Positions 19,040 to 28,200 of a DNA stretch of 64,000 bases are shown in pieces. How positions within the stretch are numbered: the stretch's first letter is position 1; each line of letters opens with the position of its first letter. A model generated the notes under the pieces. That model ran no database searches, was not told where the DNA came from, and saw nothing but the letters and a program-made list of their open reading frames with translations. Origin of the DNA: Streptomyces ochraceiscleroticus (lineage in GTDB: Bacteria > Actinomycetota > Actinomycetes > Streptomycetales > Streptomycetaceae); NCBI RefSeq assembly GCF_000720485.1, contig NZ_JOAX01000001.1:403207-467206 (forward strand), written 5' to 3'. The position numbers and the translations under genes are program-made.

Positions 19040-20134
19040 ATGTCTGCTGAATCTCCTCAGCGTGCGCCGCACGCGGGCACCGGTGCCAGCTACGCGAGCG
19101 CGGGCGTCGACATCGAAGCGGGCGACCGCGCCGTCGACCTCATGAAGAAGTGGGTCAAGAAGGCCACCCGCCCCGAGGTCGTCGGCGGCCTCGGCGGCTT
19201 CGCCGGCCTCTTCGACGCCTCCGCGCTCAAGCGGTACGAGCGCCCGCTGCTCGCCTCCGCGACCGACGGCGTGGGCACCAAGGTCGACATCGCCCGCAAG
19301 ATGGGCGTGTACGACACGATCGGCCACGACCTGGTCGGCATGGTCGTCGACGACCTGGTCGTCTGCGGCGCCGAGCCGCTCTTCATGACCGACTACATCT
19401 GCGTCGGCAAGGTCTACCCCGAGCGGGTGGCGTCGATCGTGAAGGGCATCGCCGAGGGCTGTGTGCTGGCCGGCTGCGCGCTGGTCGGCGGCGAGACCGC
19501 CGAGCACCCGGGCCTGCTGGGCGAGGACGACTTCGACGTCGCCGGGGCCGGTACGGGCGTGGTCGAGGCCGACCGCGTGCTGGGCGCGGATCGTATCCGT
19601 AAGGGTGACGTGGTGATCGCCATGGAGTCCTCCGGTCTTCACTCGAACGGGTACTCGCTCGTTCGCCACGTGCTCTTCGACCGCGCCGGCATGGCCCTGG
19701 ACCAGGAGGTCGCCGAGTTCGGCCGCACCCTGGGCGAGGAGCTGCTGGAGCCCACCAAGATCTACTCGCTGGACTGTCTGGCGCTCACCCGCACCACCGA
19801 CGTGCACGCCTTCTCGCACATCACCGGCGGCGGCCTCGCGGCCAACCTCGCGCGCGTGATCCCGGACGGGCTGCACGCCACCATCGACCGCTCCACCTGG
19901 ACCCCCGGCGCGGTCTTCGACCTGGTCGGCACGGCCGGCTCGGTCGAGCGTCTGGAGCTGGAGAAGACCCTGAACATGGGCGTCGGCATGATGGCCGTCG
20001 TGCCCCAGGATTCGGTGGACGCGGCGCTGGCCACTCTCGCGGACCGCGGCATGGACGCCTGGGTCAGCGGCGAGATCGTCGAGCGCGGCGACCAGGCCGA
20101 GGCCGTGGCCCTGACCGGTGACTACGCCGGCTGA
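19040..20134 (+). CDS. purM: AIR synthetase (phosphoribosylformylglycinamidine cyclo-ligase)
   Basis: PurM closes FGAM to AIR with ATP. The 364-residue length is usual. YASAGVDIEAGDRAVDLMK is the N-terminal signature, ATDGVGTKVDIARKMG the nucleotide-binding loop (about residue 74), and AFSHITGGGLAANLARV a C-terminal motif. It uses the same fold as PurL. It lies just behind purF, and a strong terminator follows 33 bases after the stop. Confidence 0.97.
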   Translation: MSAESPQRAPHAGTGASYASAGVDIEAGDRAVDLMKKWVKKATRPEVVGGLGGFAGLFDASALKRYERPLLASATDGVGTKVDIARKMGVYDTIGHDLVGMVVDDLVVCGAEPLFMTDYICVGKVYPERVASIVKGIAEGCVLAGCALVGGETAEHPGLLGEDDFDVAGAGTGVVEADRVLGADRIRKGDVVIAMESSGLHSNGYSLVRHVLFDRAGMALDQEVAEFGRTLGEELLEPTKIYSLDCLALTRTTDVHAFSHITGGGLAANLARVIPDGLHATIDRSTWTPGAVFDLVGTAGSVERLELEKTLNMGVGMMAVVPQDSVDAALATLADRGMDAWVSGEIVERGDQAEAVALTGDYAG

Positions 20135-20167
20135 CGCAGGCCCCGCACGGCAGCAGGGCAGCACAGA

Positions 20168-20197
20168 ACCCGGTCCGGGCGATGCCCCGGACCGGGT
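20168..20197 (+). terminator. Terminator after purM
   Basis: A perfect 12-bp stem (ACCCGGTCCGGG / CCCGGACCGGGT) with a 6-base loop. It lies between purM and the convergent DUF3073 gene. Confidence 0.8.
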
Positions 20198-20233
20198 CCG
20201 TGATGCTGCTGTTGCCTTGAGCGCGCGGCGGCG

Positions 20234-20491
20234 TCAGGCGCGACGACGCTGGTCGGACGAGTCGCCCTCGTCCTCCTCATCGTCATCGTTGTTGTACAGG
20301 TCGGCGTACCGTGCGTACGGGTCGTCGTCCTCGTCATCCTCGAACGGCTCACCGTTCGGCGGCTGCTGTGCCGGCTGTTGCGGCGATGCACCCAGCTCTT
20401 CGGCCAGGCGTGAGAGATCAGTCCCACCGCTGTTGTACTTCAGCTGGCGGGCGACCTTCGTCTGCTTGGCCTTGGCCCGGCCGCGCCCCAT
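20234..20491 (-). CDS. Small acidic DUF3073-type protein
   Basis: The 85-residue protein has a basic N terminus (MGRGRAKAKQTKVARQLKYNSGGTDLSRLAEEL) and a strongly acidic, disordered C-terminal half (FEDDEDDDPYARYADLYNNDDDEEDEG). This pattern is that of DUF3073, found throughout actinobacteria beside purM. Its function is unknown. The basic head suggests nucleic-acid binding and the acidic tail a regulatory or chaperone-like role, which is inference. GAGGGGG is about 8 bases before the ATG. Confidence 0.85.
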   Translation of the reverse strand: MGRGRAKAKQTKVARQLKYNSGGTDLSRLAEELGASPQQPAQQPPNGEPFEDDEDDDPYARYADLYNNDDDEEDEGDSSDQRRRA

Positions 20492-20814
20492 GGCTCGACC
20501 CCCTCAACGACGGGGCTCGACGGCCCCAGAGTCTTGACACGCGTTCATGATTCAGAGCGGACTCTCGACGGAGAGTCCGGCCCGTAGGGCTTTAACGGTA
20601 CCTGCTTCCGCGGCCATACGGTACGTCGCCCGCACCACCGGCCGCCCGGCATGACTCGCGGGACGCCCCGTACCCGCTGGTCAACTGCGATTTTAACGTG
20701 TCACGTCCGGCGACCCGCCGGTGGGTGGTGAGGGAAGTCTCCTTCACTGCCCACCGAGCGTGTCACTGTAGGAACCCCACGGTCACCGTCGGCGGCCGGG
20801 GAGCGTGGCGGCGG
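20492..20814. other. Intergenic region between vdh and the DUF3073 gene
   Basis: No gene is seen. A perfect 8-bp hairpin, GGACTCTC-GACG-GAGAGTCC (20559-20578), sits about 70 bases before the DUF3073 start. It could be a leader structure or operator. Confidence 0.4.
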
Positions 20815-21987
20815 TCACGCGGAGCGTGCCTCCGCCATCCGCAGTTCGGCGAGCCGGTCCGCCGCCGCGGCCGGCGGAATGCCATCCGCCTTCGCATTCG
20901 CGAATATTGAAAGCGTCGTGTCGAAGATCTTTCCGGCCTTGGCCTTGCACCGGTCGAAATCAAATCCGTGCAGCTCGTCCGCCACCTGGATGACACCACC
21001 CGCATTGACCACGTAGTCGGGCGCGTAAAGGATTCCGCGGTCGGCGAGATCCTTCTCCACGCCCGGGTGGGCGAGCTGGTTGTTGGCCGCGCCGCACACC
21101 ACCTTCGCGGTCAGGACCGGTACGGAGTCATCGTTGAGCGCGCCGCCCAGCGCGCACGGCGCGTACACGTCCAGGCCCTCGGTGCGGATGAGCGCCTCGG
21201 TGTCGACGGCCGCGCGGACCTGTGGGTGGGTGGCCAGAATTCGCTCCACCGATTCGGCCCGTACGTCCGTGATGACCACCTCTGCCCCGTCTTCGAGCAG
21301 GTGCTCGACGAGGTGGCGGCCGACCTTGCCGACGCCCGCGATGCCCACCTTCCTGCCGCGCAGGCTGGGGTCGCCCCACTGGTGCTGCGCGGCCGCACGC
21401 ATGCCCTGGAAGACGCCGTACGCGGTGAGGACGGAGGAGTCGCCGGCGCCGCCGTTCTCGGGCGATCGGCCGGTGGTCCAGCGGTTCGTCCGGGCGACGA
21501 CGTCCATGTCCGCGACGTACGTGCCGACGTCACAGGCCGTGACGTAACGGCCACCGAGAGAGGCCACGCAGCGTCCGTAGGCGAGCAGCAGCTCTTCGGT
21601 CTTGATCACATCGGGATCGCCGATGATCACGGCCTTGCCGCCGCCGTGGTCCAGGCCCGCGAGCGCGTTCTTGTACGACATGCCGCGGGAGAGGTTCAGC
21701 GCGTCCAGCACGGCCGCCTCCTCGGAGGCGTACGCGTGGAAGCGGGTACCGCCCAGGGCCGGGCCGAGCGCGGTGCTGTGGATCGCGATCACGGCCTTGA
21801 GACCGCTGGCGCGGTCCTGGCAGAGCACGACCTGCTCATGGCCGCCCTGATCGGACCGGAAAAGGGTGTGCAGGACACCGCCGTCGGCCGGGGGTGCCCC
21901 CTGCACGAAGTGCTGGGCGGACTGCGGAATCCCCGGCACGGAGTGCTCGGAGGAAGGACGTACGTCGGTCACTGTGGTGACTCCCAT
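20815..21987 (-). CDS. vdh: Valine (leucine-type) dehydrogenase
   Basis: This NAD-dependent enzyme deaminates branched-chain amino acids to keto acids, feeding acyl-CoA precursors for fatty acids and polyketides. The GLFV-family motifs are clear: [10 protein letters not shown] (about residue 78), then [19 protein letters not shown] with substrate and catalytic lysines at 106 and 118. The Rossmann motif [13 protein letters not shown] and [15 protein letters not shown] near the end complete the set. From ATG 21987 the protein is 390 residues. The first 25 or so are not conserved, so a shorter start is possible. It is divergent from the unknown gene at 22262. In S. coelicolor vdh is induced by valine and repressed by rich nitrogen and glucose; no operator is evident here. 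Confidence 0.94.
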   Translation of the reverse strand: MGVTTVTDVRPSSEHSVPGIPQSAQHFVQGAPPADGGVLHTLFRSDQGGHEQVVLCQDRASGLKAVIAIHSTALGPALGGTRFHAYASEEAAVLDALNLSRGMSYKNALAGLDHGGGKAVIIGDPDVIKTEELLLAYGRCVASLGGRYVTACDVGTYVADMDVVARTNRWTTGRSPENGGAGDSSVLTAYGVFQGMRAAAQHQWGDPSLRGRKVGIAGVGKVGRHLVEHLLEDGAEVVITDVRAESVERILATHPQVRAAVDTEALIRTEGLDVYAPCALGGALNDDSVPVLTAKVVCGAANNQLAHPGVEKDLADRGILYAPDYVVNAGGVIQVADELHGFDFDRCKAKAGKIFDTTLSIFANAKADGIPPAAAADRLAELRMAEARSA

Positions 21988-22107
21988 AGTCGCGGTGGAC
22001 GCCCTCGGGTCGTTCCCCCCGCTTGTGGCAGGGGAAGCGGGGGGAGGGCCGGTCGGGGGAAGCGTATGACCTTCGACGCCCGTTGATCGGCACAGTGCGG
22101 AGGATCA

Positions 22108-22121
22108 CCCCCTAGTGGGGG
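22108..22121. other. Small C5-TAGT-G5 hairpin in the vdh divergent region
   Basis: CCCCC-TAGT-GGGGG lies between the vdh and 22262 starts. It may be an operator for either gene. Confidence 0.3.
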
Positions 22122-22261
22122 ACGGGCATGGGACGATTTGCGCATGCCGGGCCGCTCGTCGAGGGCAACTCCCGGCAATGTGCTCCCCCTTGGCAGACTC
22201 CTCTGCGGCGGACTTCCCTTGCGGCCCTCCGGAGAGGGACCGACAGAAGAATGGAGCGGGC

Positions 22262-23098
22262 GTGGCCTTGGCGTCGTCGGTGATGGTCCCGTATGCGGCG
22301 TATCTACGGGTCTACGAACCGCTGGCAGCGTTCCCCGAGCCGGAGCGCTCCCACTGGGCGCGGTACGCCAAGCGGGACGCCACGCCCACCGCCCAGGACG
22401 AGCTGCGGCGCTCGCTGGCCGATCTGCTGGCGATCCCGCCCGTCGCGGTCCCCGTGCACGAGAGCGCCGACGCGTTCATCGCCGTCGTGGACGGCGTGAC
22501 GTGCGTGTGCCCCTGGCGGACGCGGCTGCGGGGCTGGCAGGCGCTGGAGGAGCTGCCCGAGCGGCTCCCGGCGCCGGTACTGGATGCCGCCCTGCCCCCG
22601 GTCGTGCGCCGGCAGGCCGCCGCCGACTACGAGCGGTGGCTGGATCTGAACCCTGACGCGCGCCCTTGGATCCGGACGGCGACGTGGCACGTACCGGTGC
22701 GCTGGTTCGTGCTCTTCGACGACGCGGAGCGTGAGTACACGAAGAGTGACCAAGGGCTCGTGCTGCGTTACCGCACGCCGATGGTGGAGGCCAGACGCCG
22801 GGTCGCGCGCGGCCTGCGCACCCTCAAGGACGCGCTCGAAGAGGGGCCCCTGATCGACGGCCTGGTAGATGTGGGGCGCTGGCTGGAGGAATTCCACCCG
22901 CGCGCCCTCGTCGAGCTGGACTACGGGGGGCTGGTGCACGCCGTCCCCGAGGGGCAGCTCGCCGAGGACCGTTCCGCCGCGGAAGTGGCGGAGGGGCTCG
23001 CGGCGCTGCGCGAGGGGGACGGGGAGCGCGCCGGCGCGGCGTACGAGAAGCTGTCGGACCGCTGGCGTGCGGTCCGGGAGCGGCAGTACGCGAGCTGA
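22262..23098 (+). CDS. Conserved hypothetical protein
   Basis: The 278-residue protein starts at GTG 22262 with GGAG 7 bases upstream (MALASSVMVPYAAYLRVYEPL). I do not recognise a known enzyme. It is soluble, rich in Arg, Glu and Trp, and shows blocks such as ERSHWARYAKRD, WIRTATWHVPVRWFVLFDDAEREY and LVELDYGGLVHAVPEGQL. In other Streptomyces this gene stands between vdh and bldC, so its position is conserved. There is no DNA-binding motif or membrane segment. A role linked to BldC has not been shown. Confidence 0.75.
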   Translation: MALASSVMVPYAAYLRVYEPLAAFPEPERSHWARYAKRDATPTAQDELRRSLADLLAIPPVAVPVHESADAFIAVVDGVTCVCPWRTRLRGWQALEELPERLPAPVLDAALPPVVRRQAAADYERWLDLNPDARPWIRTATWHVPVRWFVLFDDAEREYTKSDQGLVLRYRTPMVEARRRVARGLRTLKDALEEGPLIDGLVDVGRWLEEFHPRALVELDYGGLVHAVPEGQLAEDRSAAEVAEGLAALREGDGERAGAAYEKLSDRWRAVRERQYAS

Positions 23099-23377
23099 CC
23101 GCGGGCTTGGGTGATCATTTTCGGAGGCACGTGTCGTGATGACGCGCGCCTCCGTTGTGCGCCCCCGGCGGGCGTACCGGCGCGTGCCTACGGGTGGTGG
23201 GCTGCAGGTGATCCCTGTGCGGTGGTTGAGGGTTTTCTGTGCGGTGCTGTGTGATCGCGGTGCGGTGGTTCGGAGGTAGGGGACGTAGGTCCCGATCCGG
23301 TCTTTTCGCACAACAGTGACCTAAAGCACTGACTTCGGGCCTTGCCACCAACTACCACCCTCGTGCCAAAATAGGAC

Positions 23378-23400
23378 AAGGAGCCTGACTGGGGCTCCTT
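23378..23400 (+). terminator. Hairpin downstream of the 22262 gene
   Basis: AAGGAGCC / GGCTCCTT stem (8 bp) with a 7-base loop, 280 bases after the stop. There is no T-run, so it may be a terminator or a structured RNA element. Confidence 0.35.
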
Positions 23401-23450
23401 CCGTCCAACTAAGGGCGGATAGATCGGTATTGCACTCCTTGGTGGGACTG

Positions 23451-23483
23451 GTGACGGCTGGTCACGTTGTGACTGATCGTCAC
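23451..23483 (+). promoter_or_regulatory. Two tandem BldD-type operator boxes upstream of bldC
   Basis: GTGACGGCTGGTCAC (23451-23465) and GTGACTGATCGTCAC (23469-23483) both have the form TnAC-N5-GTnA, the half-site pattern of the 15-bp BldD box. They are 18 bases apart centre to centre, and a further GTGAC half-site is at 23490. bldC is a reported direct target of BldD in S. coelicolor. Confidence 0.65.
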
Positions 23484-23620
23484 AGTGGCGTGACTGTCCG
23501 CTATGGCACGGTCCATCGGCTTCCGCCGAGGTTGAACACCTGAGAGGGCAATTCCATCGGTTTGGCCGACGCGGCTGGACAGATGGTGTAGTTGTAGTGC
23601 CGAGGACAAGCCGTTCGTCC

Positions 23621-23626
23621 TATAAC
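23621..23626 (+). promoter_or_regulatory. Possible bldC -10 hexamer
   Basis: TATAAC lies about 100 bases before bldC. No good -35 is found at the right distance, so the promoter assignment is tentative. Confidence 0.3.
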
Positions 23627-23686
23627 CGACTCGGCCCGCGTCCGCCATTTCGGGCAACGCGGGTCAAGGTGCAGAATTTAGAGGAA

Positions 23687-23708
23687 AGAACCGTGATGGT
23701 TCGGTTCT
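23687..23708 (+). promoter_or_regulatory. Hairpin next to the bldC ribosome binding site
   Basis: AGAACCG / CGGTTCT pairs over an 8-base loop and ends 3 bases before GAGGAGG (23712-23718). It could affect translation initiation. Confidence 0.4.
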
Positions 23709-23724
23709 CCCGAGGAGGCCGCTC

Positions 23725-23931
23725 ATGACCGCTCGCACCCCTGACGCCGAGCCGCTGCTGACCCCTGCCGAGGTTGCCACGATGTTCCGTGTCGACCCCA
23801 AGACGGTGACCCGTTGGGCCAAGGCAGGCAAGCTCACGTCCATCCGGACTCTCGGTGGACATCGGCGCTACCGCGAGGCTGAGGTCCGCGCACTGCTGGC
23901 GGGCATCCCGCAGCAGCGCAGCGAGGCCTGA
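23725..23931 (+). CDS. bldC: Developmental regulator BldC (MerR-like DNA-binding protein)
   Basis: The 68-residue protein is essentially one winged-helix domain: LLTPAEVATMFRVDPKTVTRWAKAGKLTSIRTLGGHRRYREAEVRALL. BldC lacks the effector and coiled-coil parts of MerR proteins. It binds DNA repeats cooperatively as head-to-tail multimers, and in Streptomyces it delays entry into development. The length and sequence match the family exactly. GAGGAGG is 6 bases before the ATG. Two BldD-type boxes upstream indicate control by the BldD/c-di-GMP system. A strong terminator lies 127 bases downstream. Confidence 0.98.
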   Translation: MTARTPDAEPLLTPAEVATMFRVDPKTVTRWAKAGKLTSIRTLGGHRRYREAEVRALLAGIPQQRSEA

Positions 23932-24058
23932 AAACACGCATGACCGGGCATTTTCGGGTCCCCCAACCCGTGACATGCCCATAGAGCACCACAAAGCTCC
24001 ATATGACGAGGCGCCTGCCCCAACAGGTGCCGCACCCGCGCCACATGGGTACGTCATC

Positions 24059-24098
24059 GATCGCGCTGGACTCCGCCGGGTCCAGCGCGATCTTTTTT
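24059..24098 (+). terminator. Strong terminator after bldC
   Basis: A perfect 13-bp stem (GATCGCGCTGGAC / GTCCAGCGCGATC) with an 8-base loop is followed by TTTTTT. It is the most canonical terminator of the window. Confidence 0.93.
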
Positions 24099-24451
24099 GT
24101 GCGCTGATGTGCCCTTGGGCCGCTCGCCCGCCCCCGCCGGCCGGGCGTGTCGCTGACGCTCCGTATGCAGGCCGGAGTGTCGCTCATGGTCACCGCCCGC
24201 GGGGGTCCCGGAGCTGCGGCCCCGCACGCAGCGGTACGGCCGTGGTGTCTCCGGATGAGCGGTGCAATTGCACATATTAAATTGACTGCCTGTAGGCAGG
24301 GCGTAAGTTCCCCTGATCCCAAAACTCGTGCGGTGACACCCGTCACAGTGGTCAGCGGTTGTCCCCTCGCCGCCCGCTGCGGTAGTGCACAGCGGTCATC
24401 CCGCTCCTCAACAGCCTCTCACCGCACGGGCGATGAGGGGGGCGTCATTGG
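24099..24451. other. Intergenic region with AT-rich palindrome cluster
   Basis: No convincing gene is seen. At 24262-24299 it holds the perfect palindrome GTGCAATTGCAC, an AT-rich tract, and the inverted repeat CTGCC-TGTA-GGCAG. TTGACT (24282-24287) and TAAGTT (24304-24309), 16 bases apart, frame the second repeat like a promoter with an operator. Read on the minus strand, the same hairpin could end the transcript of the small gene at 24452. Confidence 0.4.
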
Positions 24452-24793
24452 TCACCTCGGGAGCGGACTTTCGTCCTCGCTGAAGATCGAGGGGGCGGAA
24501 ATGACGACGCGGGGGGCCGGCCGCGCCGCCGGGGGACATGAGGAGGCCGTCACGCGCCGTGTGCGGGCCGCGGAGGCGGCCCCGGGCGCCGAAGAGCGGC
24601 CGGCGCGTGCAGCGGCCGCTGGCGCCCCCGCAGAGACGATCTTGGTCGCCGGGCCGTCCGGAGTGTGCTCGAGCGCCAGCCGCAGGAGCCGCCGGCACAC
24701 CGGGCAGAGCCCGGTCGCGTGCCGGAAGCCCGCGGCGGCGGACAGATGCGCACGGAGCAGTGCGCCGGTCTCGTGTCTCCCCGTTGCCGCCAT
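24452..24793 (-). CDS. Small CxxC protein, DUF6274-like
   Basis: The 113-residue frame starts at ATG 24793 with GGAGG 8 bases upstream, a strong signal. The N-terminal part MAATGRHETGALLRAHLSAA and then FRHATGLCPVCRRLLRLALE form a small helical unit with one CxxC and nearby histidines. This resembles DUF6274 proteins found near bldC in other Streptomyces. The Ala-rich C-terminal half looks disordered. A single CxxC cannot make a complete zinc site unless the histidines or a second subunit contribute. Its function is unknown. Confidence 0.6.
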   Translation of the reverse strand: MAATGRHETGALLRAHLSAAAGFRHATGLCPVCRRLLRLALEHTPDGPATKIVSAGAPAAAARAGRSSAPGAASAARTRRVTASSCPPAARPAPRVVISAPSIFSEDESPLPR

Positions 24794-24983
24794 CGCCCGC
24801 ACCTCCGAACCCGTCGGTGCTTTGTGAGTACCGGCGGCGGGGGGCGCAGTCAAGGAGTCGGGACGGGCGTCCGCGGCGGGGTGGGGCCGGAACCGGCGGC
24901 CGGGGTGGGGGCCGGAAACCGGCCACCGGGTACGAGCGCCGGGTGCGAGCCGAGTACATGTCGGGCATGAGCCGAGTACGACG

Positions 24984-25017
24984 AAAGGGCCCGCATCCTG
25001 ATCGGATGCGGGCCTTT
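24984..25017 (-). terminator. Terminator of tRNA-Asp
   Basis: The AAAGGGCCCGCATCC arm pairs with GGATGCGGGCCTTT (one bulged G, loop TGATC). It is located just past the tRNA 3' end on the minus strand. Confidence 0.8.
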
Positions 25018-25024
25018 CCTGCTG

Positions 25025-25099
25025 CGGTCCTGACGGGATTTGAACCCGCGGCCTCCACCTTGACAGGGTGGCGAGCACTCCAAACTGCTCCACAGGACC
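25025..25099 (-). tRNA. tRNA-Asp (GUC anticodon)
   Basis: The reverse complement has acceptor GGTCCTG / CAGGACC, anticodon loop CTGTCAA (GUC), T-loop GTTCAAAT and discriminator G. It is identical over its length to the copy at 30745-30819. Confidence 0.96.
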
Positions 25100-25240
25100 T
25101 TGCTGCTTCCTCCGCTTGCGCGGTGGCTGCGAAGCAAGACTCTACAGCAGGTCAGGGGGTGCGGTCGAACTCGCTGCCGGGGAAGGCCCTGGTGGGCGCC
25201 CGGCGGTGACCCAGCGCACACCGGAACGGCCCCGCGCCGC

Positions 25241-28200
25241 CTATGGAGCGGCCGCGTCCACGGCCTTCACGATCCGCTTGTCGGAGATCGGATACGCGGT
25301 GCCCAGCGCGTGCGCGAAGTAGCTCACCCGCAGCTCCTCGATCATCCAGCGGATCTCCCGCGCCTGCTGCGGCACCGGCCGCCCCGCCGGGAACTGCTCC
25401 AGCAGCCAGGCGAATTCGTCCTGCATCTCCTTCACCTTCGCCATCCGGGAGCGGTCCCGCTCGGCGTTGGTGGGCATCTGCTGCAGCCGGCGGTCGGCGG
25501 CGACCAGGTACCGCATCAGGTCCGGCAGCCGCTTGGCGCCGTGCTCGGTGACGAAGCCCGGCTTGATGAGCCGTGCGAGCTGCTCCCTGACGTCCGCGAC
25601 CGAGGCCAGCAGCACCGGCGAGGTGGTGTCCTTCAGCCGCCGCTCGCACGCCTGCCAGGCCGCCAGTACCTCGCGGACCTGCTGCACGGTCTTCATCGTG
25701 GCGTCGACCAGATCGGCCCGCACCGCGTCGAAGAGCTTCTTGAAGCCCTCCTCGTCCCAGGCCGGGCCGCCGTGCGCGGCGATCAGCCGGTCCGCCGCTG
25801 CGGTCACGCAGTCGTCGAAGAGCGACTGAATCGAGCCATGCGGATTACTGGAGAGCGCGAGCTTCTGCTGGTTGGTGAGCTTGCTCTGCGCGAACTTGGC
25901 CGGATTGGAGGTGATGTTGAGCAGGATGAGGCGGCGGGTGCCGGCCCACATCGCACTCCGCTGCTCCGCCTCGGTGTCGAAGAGCCGTACGGCCACCGAG
26001 GTGCCCTCGTCCACGAGCGCCGGGTACGCCTTCAGGGGCTGGCCCGCGCGCCGCGTCTCGAAGGTGTGCGGCAGCGTGCCGATCGTCCAGGAGGTCAGGC
26101 CCGTGCGCTGCTCCGGACCCGCCGGGCCCGCGTCCGCGCCGCCCTTGCCGGGCTGCCCGCCCTGCTTCTGGGCTGCCTGCTCGAATGCCTTGGAGATCGC
26201 GGCCCGGGTCTTGGGCTTGAGCTTCAGCCGCAGCGCCTCGAGGTCCTTGGCCTCGGCGAGCTTGCGCCGCCGCTCGTCGACCACCCGGAACGTGATCTTC
26301 AGATGGTCCGGCACCTTGGACCAGTCAAAATCGGCCGCCTGGACGGGCACGCCCACCATCCGCTGCAGCCCGGCCGCCAGCGAGGCGGTCAGCGGGCCCT
26401 GCAGCGGCACGGTCGTGTCCAGGAAGCGGGCCGCGAAGTTCGGCGCCGGCACGTAGTTCCGCCGGATCGGCTTGGGCAGGGACCGGATCAGCTCGGTGAC
26501 CACCTGCTCGCGCAGCCCCGGGATCTGCCAGTCGAAGCCCTCGGCCGAGACCTGGTTGAGCACCTGGAGCGGGATGTGGACGGTCACGCCGTCCGCGTCG
26601 GCGCCGGGCTCGAACTGGTACGTGACCCGGAACTTCAGCTTTCCCTGTCGCCAGGAGTCCGGGTAGTCGTCCTTGGTGACGGCCTCGGCGGTTTCGTTGA
26701 TGAGCATCGACTGCTCGAAGTTGAGCAGTTCCGGCTCGTCCTGGCGCTTCTTCTTCCACCAGGAGTCGAAGTGCGCCCCGGATACGACGTGTTCGGGAAT
26801 CCGCTGATCGTAGAAATCAAACAGCGTCTCGTCGTCCACGAGGATGTCGCGGCGCCGGGCCCGGTGCTCCAGCTCCTCGACCTCGCCCAGCAGCTTGCGG
26901 TTGTCGTGGAAGAACTGGTGGTGGGTCCGCCAGTCGCCCTCGACCAGGGCGTTCCGGATGAACAGGTCGCGGGAGGTCTCCGGATCGATCCGGCCGTAGT
27001 TGACCTTGCGCTGGGCCACGATCGGAACGCCGTAGAGCGTGACCCGCTCGTACGCCATCACCGCGGCCATCTTCTGTTCCCAGTGCGGCTCGCTGTACGT
27101 CCGCTTCACCAGGTGCTGGGCGAGCGGCTCGACCCATTCGGGCTCGATCTTCGCGTTCACCCGCGCCCACAGGCGGGACGTTTCGACCAGCTCGGCCGAC
27201 ATGATCCAGCGCGGTGGCTTCTTGAAGAGCGCCGAGCCGGGGAAGACCGCGAACTTGGCGCTGCGGGCGCCCAGATACTCGTTCTTGGCGTCCGTGTCCT
27301 TCAGCCCGATATGCGAGAGCAAACCGGCGAGCAAGGACGTGTGGATGTGATCCGGGGCCGCGTCCTGCTCGCTGAGATGGATGCCCATCGTCTTGGCGAC
27401 CGTACGCAACTGCGTATAGATGTCCTGCCACTCACGTATCCGCAGATAGTTCAGGAACTCATTGCGGCACATCCGGCGGAAGGCCGACGAAGAGAGCACC
27501 TTCTGCTGCTCCCTGACATACCGCCAGAGATTCAGGTACGCCAGGAAGTCGCTGGTCTCGTCCTTGAAGCGGGCGTGCTGCTGGTCGGCCTGCTGCTGCT
27601 TGTCGGCGGGCCGCTCGCGCGGGTCCTGGATGGACAGCCCCGCGGCGATGACCATGACTTCGCGTACGCAGCCGTTGCGGTCGGCCTCCAGGACCATCCG
27701 CGCGAGCCGCGGGTCCACCGGCAGCTGGGAGAGCTTCCGGCCCATCTGGGTGAGCCGCTGCCCCTGCCTTCCCGACTGGGAGGACTTCTGCTTCGGGTCG
27801 ATCGCGCCGAGCTCTTCGAGGAGCTGCACGCCGTCCTTGATGTTGCGGCGGTCCGGCGGGTCGATGAAAGGAAACTTCTCGATGTCGCCGAGGCCGGCCG
27901 CGGTCATCTGCAGGATGACCGACGCCAGGTTGGTCCGCAGGATCTCCGCGTCCGTGAACTCCGGCCGGGACTCGAAGTCCTCCTCCGAGTACAGCCGGAT
28001 GCAGATGCCGTCGCTGAGCCGGCCGCAGCGGCCCTTGCGCTGATTGGCGCTGGCCTGCGAGATCGGCTCGATCGGCAGCCGCTGCACCTTCGTGCGGTAG
28101 CTGTACCGCGAGATGCGCGCCATGCCGGTGTCGATGACGTACCGGATGCCGGGGACCGTCAGCGAGGTCTCGGCGACGTTGGTCGCCAGCACGATCCGCC

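Noticed and set aside
23129..23134. A second parS site at CACGTG in 23129-23134
   Set aside because: Only the central hexamer matches; the flanking TTT/AAA of parS is missing.
23975..24098. Small coding frame running into the bldC terminator
   Set aside because: Has no ribosome site and reads through a perfect terminator hairpin.
24147..24827. 226-codon plus-strand frame after bldC
   Set aside because: Opposes the better-supported small CxxC gene and has no ribosome site or recognisable domain.
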